A stretch of 45,112 nt of DNA, from the NCBI GenBank assembly GCA_041687095.1, contig JAWLCQ010000021.1, positions 1 to 45,112 of the forward strand. The letters are read 5' to 3'. The position numbers and the translations under genes were made by a program. Source of the stretch: JAWLCQ01 sp041687095. Its GTDB lineage: Bacteria > Planctomycetota > Phycisphaerae > SM23-33. The notes under the pieces are model-generated. The model worked only from the letters and a program-made list of their open reading frames with translations. It had not been told where the DNA came from and ran no database searches. Numbering within the stretch: position 1 is the stretch's first letter; every line of letters begins with the position of its first letter. Positions 40,741-45,112 of the stretch are shown piece by piece.

Positions 40741-41634
40741 ATGCGCGGCAATCGCAGAGGGTTCACGATCGTCGAACTCCTGGTGGTTGTGGCGATCATC
40801 GTCATCCTGGCCGCCTTGGTCATGCCCGTGATCAAACGGATCAAGATCACCACGTCGATGGGCCTGTGCGCGTCGAACCTGCAGGACCTGTACGAGGTCC
40901 AGGAGGTCTACCTGGCGACGCATGGCTATAAGATCCCGCCGATGTGCGGCTACTGCCGCTACAGCTCGGTCAATGGGGGTATCTCGATGTACACCGGGAG
41001 CAACGGCGAGGGCGGGAGGACGATCTTCTTCGCCGGGTACTACGCCCTGCACGGGTACATCGACGAGGGCACGCAGCTCTGCTGCCCGGACACGATCCTG
41101 CGGCCGGGGCAGGCGATGAGTTCGATCAGCTACCTTCAGAGTACCTCCCCCAAGGAGTGGGCGGAGAACCCCAGCGTCTCCGGCGGGGGCTACGGGCTGT
41201 TCGGCAACTACGGGCTGCGGTGGAGCGGGCGGAAGGACAAGAGCTACCAGTTTGAGCGGCTGATGTTCGCCGAGGCCTTTGCCGCCTTCGCCTGGGGCCA
41301 CGGGCCCGGGAGGAGCGACGTCCTCGCCATGCACGGGGACGGCTACCACGGGCCGAACGACCCGAGTGCGATGTCGATGAACATTGTGTCCTCCTCCGGG
41401 CGGGTCATGGGCCTCAACCGTTTTACCGACACCCGGTACTGGCTGTGGAGCGACCGCAACTACTACCCGTATAACGAACGGTCGGGCGACACGTTCGTGG
41501 CCCCGATCGATGGGGACCAGGACAACATGAGCGATCTGGGCTGGGGGTTCTGGTCGAGCTTCGACATGGAACTTTTCGACGCCCCGCGCTTCCCCTGGGG
41601 CGATACGCTGGATGAACAGCCCGAGTGGTGGTGA
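40741..41634 (+). CDS. Pseudopilin array, member 3
   Basis: The 297-residue protein starts MRGNRRGFTIVELL after AAAGAGG. It shares the N-terminal helix, LCASNLQDLYEVQEVYLATHG, CCPDTIL, GNYGLRWSGRKDKSYQFERL, MHGDGYHGPND and the tail SFDMELFDAPRFPWGDTLDE then QPEWW with member 2. Differences cluster in the central part (a CGYCRYSSVNGGISMY segment with an extra cysteine, and a GGGYGLFG insertion). The gap to member 2 is 118 bases and to member 4 135 bases, so each may carry its own leader. Export and assembly roles are as for other pseudopilins; no enzymatic motif is present. Confidence 0.85.
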   Translation: MRGNRRGFTIVELLVVVAIIVILAALVMPVIKRIKITTSMGLCASNLQDLYEVQEVYLATHGYKIPPMCGYCRYSSVNGGISMYTGSNGEGGRTIFFAGYYALHGYIDEGTQLCCPDTILRPGQAMSSISYLQSTSPKEWAENPSVSGGGYGLFGNYGLRWSGRKDKSYQFERLMFAEAFAAFAWGHGPGRSDVLAMHGDGYHGPNDPSAMSMNIVSSSGRVMGLNRFTDTRYWLWSDRNYYPYNERSGDTFVAPIDGDQDNMSDLGWGFWSSFDMELFDAPRFPWGDTLDEQPEWW

Positions 41635-41684
41635 CGGGAAGCCCCTGCGGAGGGCAGGGATGGAATCATATCGTCGATAGTGTG

Positions 41685-41769
41685 TATGATAGCGGCAGGA
41701 ACCCGTGACCCAGGGGTGGGGCTCCGCCTGGGACTCGCGGGCCGCTGGACGCGAAAAGGAAGGTGCTCC
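41685..41769 (+). promoter_or_regulatory. Conserved leader of pseudopilin member 4
   Basis: TATGAT (41685-41690), a GC-rich hairpin region (CCCGTGACCCAGG...CCTGGGACTCGCGGG) and GAAAAGGAAGGTGC match the order and spacing of the leader of member 2. Duplication of regulatory DNA along with the gene is likely. Confidence 0.5.
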
Positions 41770-42651
41770 ATGCGCAGCAGTCGCAGAGGTTTCACGATCG
41801 TCGAACTCCTGGTGGTCGTGGCGATCATCGTCATCCTGGCCGCCCTGGTCATGCCCGTGATCAAGCGGATCAAGGTCACCACGGCGATGGGCCTGTGCGC
41901 GACGAACCAGCAGGACCTGTACGAGGTGCAGGAGGTGTACATGGCGTCCCACGGGTACAAGATCCCCCCGGTCTCGGCGTACAAGCGCGGGCAGGGGTGC
42001 ATCTCGGGCTACGTGGGGCGATGGGCTGGCGATGACCCGTATCACCTGTTTTTCGCCGGGTACTACGCCAAGCACGGCTATATCGATGAGGGAACGGCGT
42101 TGATCTGCCCGGACACGACGTACAAGATTCCATGGAACGGGAGTTCGCACGCGCTGAACACGATCTCGCGGCTGGGGATGATGTCCCCCCGCGACTGGGC
42201 GGAGGACCCGCGGGACACGATCTTCGGCAACTACGGCCTGCGGTGGAGCGGACGGAAGGACAAGACCTACCCCGACGAGCGGCTGATGTTTGCGGAGACC
42301 AGCGCGTGCTTCCCGCACGGCCCGATGACCGATGAGATCACCTACATGCACGGCGGACGGTTCATACGGGGGGATGACTCGACCGCTCCTTCGATGAACA
42401 TCACGACCTCCACCGGCCGCATCATGGGCCTGCACCGCTACACCGACACGCGGTTGTGGCTGTGGGCGGAGCGGTACTACTACCCGCACAACGAGCGAAC
42501 GGGCGACGTGATGGTCGCCCCGTGCGCCATCGATGAGACGGACGTGAGCGACGGGGGGTGGGGGTTCTGGCAGAGCTTTGACGGGGAGCTGTTCGACCAG
42601 TTCCGCTGGCCGTGGGGCGGGACCATCGACGAGAAGCCGGACGGGTGGTAG
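41770..42651 (+). CDS. Pseudopilin array, member 4
   Basis: A 293-residue prepilin-like protein starting MRSSRRGFTIVELL behind AAAAGGAAGG. The first 45 codons are nearly the same as those of members 2 and 3. The globular part instead resembles member 1: VSAYKRGQGCISGYVGRWAGDDPYHLFFAGYYAK compares with AYQAGQGCASAYVSRW in member 1, and SACFPHGP is shared by both. The tail is SFDGELFDQFRWPWGGTIDE then KPDGW. Mosaic similarity of this kind points to recombination between paralogues. The two conserved cysteines (LCATN, ICPDT) are present, plus one in GQGC. Confidence 0.85.
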   Translation: MRSSRRGFTIVELLVVVAIIVILAALVMPVIKRIKVTTAMGLCATNQQDLYEVQEVYMASHGYKIPPVSAYKRGQGCISGYVGRWAGDDPYHLFFAGYYAKHGYIDEGTALICPDTTYKIPWNGSSHALNTISRLGMMSPRDWAEDPRDTIFGNYGLRWSGRKDKTYPDERLMFAETSACFPHGPMTDEITYMHGGRFIRGDDSTAPSMNITTSTGRIMGLHRYTDTRLWLWAERYYYPHNERTGDVMVAPCAIDETDVSDGGWGFWQSFDGELFDQFRWPWGGTIDEKPDGW

Positions 42652-42874
42652 CGATCGGCCGGTGAGGGGCGGAAGTTTTTGCTGGCGTGTGGGGGGGAGG
42701 CGCTTAGAATACCGAGGATGGTTCTGGTCTCCGCGGCGAACGGCGAGGCGCGGGTCTCGTCGGCGGCACGTCCCAGTGTCGCGGAGGCAGCCGGGCAAGG
42801 CACTTCCACCCCGGCGATGGCTTAGGCGGTCCCGTCGAGATCGGCGGCGGCCGCGGAACAGAGTGGTTCACGCG

Positions 42875-43741
42875 ATGCGGCGCACTTCCCGAGGCTATAC
42901 GCTGGTTGAATTGATCGCGGCGGTGGCGATCTTCTCGGTGCTGCTGATGTGCCTGGTCCCCGTGATGGATCTGGCCAAGCGGCGCGCGGCGGACCACGTG
43001 TGCGCCAACAACCTCATGGATCTCTTCCGCGCGACGGAGATGTACACGTCGCGTCACGGCGGTTGGGTGCCTCCCCAGGACGCGTACCGGAGGGGGAGCG
43101 GCAACGCGGCGGGGTACGTGGACCGCTGGGGCGCCAACCAGCCCGCCCGCCTGTACTTCGCGGGGTGCCTGGCCCTGGAGTCCGACATCACCGAAGGCCG
43201 CACCCTCGCGTGCCCCGGGACGGTAGCCCTATCCCCGCGGTCCAACGTCCGCGCCCGCCTGCTGGCGGCGTCGCCCCAGCAGTGGGCGAAGGAGCCGGAG
43301 CAGCACTGCGGCCTGTCGGGCAATTACGGCCTGCGGTGGAGCGGGCGCAAAGACAAGGTGTACCCGGGGCGGCGGCTGATGATGGCCGAGGCGGCCGGGG
43401 CGTGGGGCGCCCCCCGCGCCCTCGAGATCGAGCAGCACGGGGGCCGCTACACCGGGCAGGGGGAGCGGGGGGGCATGTCCATGAACGTCGCCGCCTCCGA
43501 CGGGACCATCGCCGGGGTCCGCCACTGGACCGACACCCGCCTCTGGATCTGGGGCGACCGCTACTACTACCCCTTCAATGACCGCACCGGCGATGCCTTC
43601 GTGACCCGCTACGCCTTCGATCCCCAGGAGCCCGACCCCAGCGGCGGGACGCAGGGCTTCTGGTCGAGCTTCGATCGCGAGCTGTTCGACGGCGAGCGCT
43701 ACCCCTGGGGCGATACCCCCGAGTCTCCACTGAACTGGTAG
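42875..43741 (+). CDS. Pseudopilin array, member 5
   Basis: This 288-residue member has the most altered signal helix: GYTLVELIAAVAIFSVLLMC (residues 7-26), then VCANNLMDLFRATEMYTSRHGGWVPP. It keeps GNYGLRWSGRKDKVYPGRRL, MSMNVAASDGTIAGVRHWTDTR, DRYYYPFNDRTGDAF and the tail SFDRELFDGERYPWGDTPES then PLNW. GERGGMSMN and a HGGRYTG replace the HGDGYHG of members 2 and 3. The start lacks a strong ribosome-binding site (GAGTGG nine bases upstream). It could be a minor, initiating-type pseudopilin of the same fibre, by analogy with other systems. Confidence 0.8.
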   Translation: MRRTSRGYTLVELIAAVAIFSVLLMCLVPVMDLAKRRAADHVCANNLMDLFRATEMYTSRHGGWVPPQDAYRRGSGNAAGYVDRWGANQPARLYFAGCLALESDITEGRTLACPGTVALSPRSNVRARLLAASPQQWAKEPEQHCGLSGNYGLRWSGRKDKVYPGRRLMMAEAAGAWGAPRALEIEQHGGRYTGQGERGGMSMNVAASDGTIAGVRHWTDTRLWIWGDRYYYPFNDRTGDAFVTRYAFDPQEPDPSGGTQGFWSSFDRELFDGERYPWGDTPESPLNW

Positions 43742-43774
43742 GAGGCATACGCTTCGGGCACAGAGGAGATGCGT

Positions 43775-44707
43775 ATGAGCCGCAGACGCGCAGGGGGGTT
43801 CACCATTGTCGAACTGCTGGTCGTTGTCGCGATCCTCGTGATCCTGATGAGCTTGGTCATGCCCGTGCTGAAGGTGATCAAGTTCACCGTCGCCAACGAC
43901 CTCTGCGCCTCCAACCAGATGGACCTCTACGAGGCGCAGGAGGTCTACCTGGCCGCCTTCGGGGGCAAGATCCCCCCGGTGGGGGCATACCTGCGGACGG
44001 GGCGCGGGAACGGGGACCTGGTGGGCCTGGATCACAGCCCGGACCGGAAGCCCCGGCTGTACTGGGCGGGGTTCTACGCGCGCAATGAGTACATTTCCGA
44101 CGGGCACACGCTGGTCTGCCCCTCCACGCTCCTGCGGGAGGGGCACGCCGCCAGCAAGGCCCGGCAGTTGGCGGGCACCAGCCCGCGCGACTGGTCGAAC
44201 AGCTTCGAGGACACCCCGGGGTATCGGCCGATGTTCGGCAGCTACGTGTGCCGCTGGAGCGGGCGGAAGGACAAGGTGTACTCGTACGAGCGCCTGATGT
44301 TCGCGGACCACGCGTCGGCCTACTGGGGCGGGCCGATCATGAACCCCGGCTGGTACGACCGCGGCAAGACGCCCGACATCATCGAGATGCACGGAGGCGC
44401 CAACTACACCAAGTCCGGGCAGAACGAGAGGTCCAGCAATGTCGGCATGAACGTCACGTCGTCCTCCGGGCGAATCCTGGGCCTGCAGGACTACAGCGAT
44501 ACCTTGAAGTGGCTCTGGCCGGACACGTACTACTGGCCCGACAACGAGCGGTCGGGCGACGAGGTCGTCAGCACGGTCCCGTGGGACGGCTCGCCCAGTT
44601 GGAGCGACGGAGGGTGGGGGTTCTGGTCGAGTTTCGACATGGAACTCTTCGACGGGACCAAATTCCCCTGGGGCGAGACCCTCGACGAGAAGCCCGGGGA
44701 CTGGTAA
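43775..44707 (+). CDS. Pseudopilin array, member 6
   Basis: A 310-residue protein; the second of two adjacent ATGs is taken because GAGGAG is then at proper distance. It begins MSRRRAGGFTIVELLVVVAI with a typical helix, then LCASNQMDLYEAQEVYLAAFGGKIPP. The array block is altered to GSYVCRWSGRKDKVYSYERL (SYVC instead of NYGL, adding a cysteine). MHGGANYTKSG, SSNVGMNVTSSSGRILGL and the tail SFDMELFDGTKFPWGETLDE then KPGDW follow. It lies only 33 bases after member 5, so these two are co-transcribed. Sequence and context give no hint of individual specificity. Confidence 0.85.
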   Translation: MSRRRAGGFTIVELLVVVAILVILMSLVMPVLKVIKFTVANDLCASNQMDLYEAQEVYLAAFGGKIPPVGAYLRTGRGNGDLVGLDHSPDRKPRLYWAGFYARNEYISDGHTLVCPSTLLREGHAASKARQLAGTSPRDWSNSFEDTPGYRPMFGSYVCRWSGRKDKVYSYERLMFADHASAYWGGPIMNPGWYDRGKTPDIIEMHGGANYTKSGQNERSSNVGMNVTSSSGRILGLQDYSDTLKWLWPDTYYWPDNERSGDEVVSTVPWDGSPSWSDGGWGFWSSFDMELFDGTKFPWGETLDEKPGDW

Positions 44708-44839
44708 CGGCCGGGCCGCGCCAGGGAAGGTGAGGGGCGGGGCGTCCGGGGATAGGCTTCCGCATGCGATCCGAGGCCCCATCTCGGCCTTGAAACTTGG
44801 CGACGGCAGGATTTCTTTTTCCACTGCCAATTGTTCGGG

Positions 44840-44868
44840 TTGACGTTTCGCCGGGGTCGTGCTATAGT
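44840..44868 (+). promoter_or_regulatory. Strong sigma-70-like promoter
   Basis: TTGACG (44840-44845) and TATAGT (44863-44868) are separated by 17 bases, in AT-richer DNA than the surroundings. The transcript would start near 44875. Confidence 0.75.
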
Positions 44869-44874
44869 GGGAGC

Positions 44875-44988
44875 AGCTCGATAGCCCGTTTCAAAAGCTC
44901 AACGGGCTCCAAAAAAGGAAAGCCGGCTGCCGGTAAGGCTCGAACGGATATGAGGCGGCCGCGGTTCGACAAAAGAGAGGATTCCGAG
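44875..44988 (+). ncRNA. Structured 5' leader, possible riboswitch
   Basis: The ~115-base leader can form AGCCCGTT/AACGGGCT (44884-44909), a GCC/GGC stem with a CCGG-CTG-CCGG inner hairpin around AAAGCCGGCTGCCGGTAAGGC (about 44920-44940), and TCGAAC/GTTCGA (about 44939-44969). An AAAAGAGAGG ribosome-binding site follows. AAAGCC and GGTAAGGC elements faintly recall c-di-GMP-type riboswitch cores, but I cannot match a consensus. It could also be a plain mRNA-stabilising leader. Confidence 0.35.
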
Positions 44989-45112
44989 ATGCTCAGTTTC
45001 CGACCGGCTCGATGTGCACTCCCGTGCGGGGTGGCCGTGCTCCTGTTGCTGCTGACTGCCGCAGTAGGCAACGCAGCCCCCTTGCTTCCAACGATTTACG
45101 GCCCCGAGATCT
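44989..45112 (+). CDS. Start of a secreted protein (partial, cut by window end)
   Basis: Only the first 41 residues are in the window: a signal peptide MLSFRPARCALPCGVAVLLL, further hydrophobic residues, cleavage expected near GNAA, then PLLPTIYGPEI. AGAGAGG precedes the ATG. The family cannot be recognised from this fragment. It is likely exported, and its strong promoter and structured leader suggest it is abundant or tightly controlled. Confidence 0.75.
   Translation, partial: MLSFRPARCALPCGVAVLLLLLTAAVGNAAPLLPTIYGPEI

Overview
The window comes from a high-GC, diderm bacterium, most likely a Planctomycetota (Phycisphaerae-like) lineage. This is inferred from several signals together: two proteins with an N-terminal LEPR-XLL motif, four PEP-CTERM proteins, seven prepilin-like proteins, an LptD outer-membrane protein, and expansions of glycoside-hydrolase-like and uroporphyrinogen-decarboxylase-like proteins. 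Spacers between operons are crowded with long GC-rich inverted repeats. No tRNA, rRNA, CRISPR array, transposase or phage gene was seen.

Layout. 1-3009: two leftward genes, a sialidase-like beta-propeller and an FAD-dependent oxidoreductase. 3418-8622: a giant LEPR-XLL surface protein with CARDB-like and PPC domains and 28 copies of a ~40-residue 'EHF-RWGQ' module. 9144-15381: a rightward operon of LptD, a GH36/Sip1-type alpha-galactosidase and a GH43-like five-bladed propeller. 15402-16163: a PEP-CTERM protein. 16452-19540: a leftward, translationally coupled pair, a FemAB/BioF2-type acyltransferase fused to a radical SAM/SPASM enzyme followed by a GNAT acetyltransferase. 20164-23496: a secreted CBM9-like/glycoside-hydrolase-like protein. 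23876-27133: a second LEPR-XLL protein with 14 FG-GAP repeats and 8 copies of the same EHF module. 27185-30347: a leftward PHP phosphoesterase and concanavalin-like protein, divergent from a UroD-family protein. 30724-33517: two leftward PEP-CTERM proteins, one with a dockerin-like pair of calcium loops. 33693-34865: a second UroD-family protein. 35061-36800: a prepilin-like protein divergent from a Cys-rich secreted protein. 36985-37698: a fourth PEP-CTERM protein. 38517-44707: six tandem paralogous pseudopilins. 44989-end: the start of a secreted protein behind a strong promoter and a structured leader.

How it fits together. Most products are predicted to be exported, surface-attached or polysaccharide-active. 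The common theme is probably a cell-surface and extracellular-matrix programme (LEPR-XLL, PEP-CTERM and pseudopilin export) with carbohydrate breakdown and tailoring enzymes. The sorting machinery itself (exosortase, secretin, assembly ATPase, prepilin peptidase) is not in the window.

The best candidates for something undescribed are the hierarchical B-C-D-E-A super-repeat in the two LEPR-XLL proteins, the six-gene pseudopilin array with an invariant aromatic C-terminus, and the acyltransferase/radical-SAM fusion. Families were recognised from memory and visible motifs; no database search was run.
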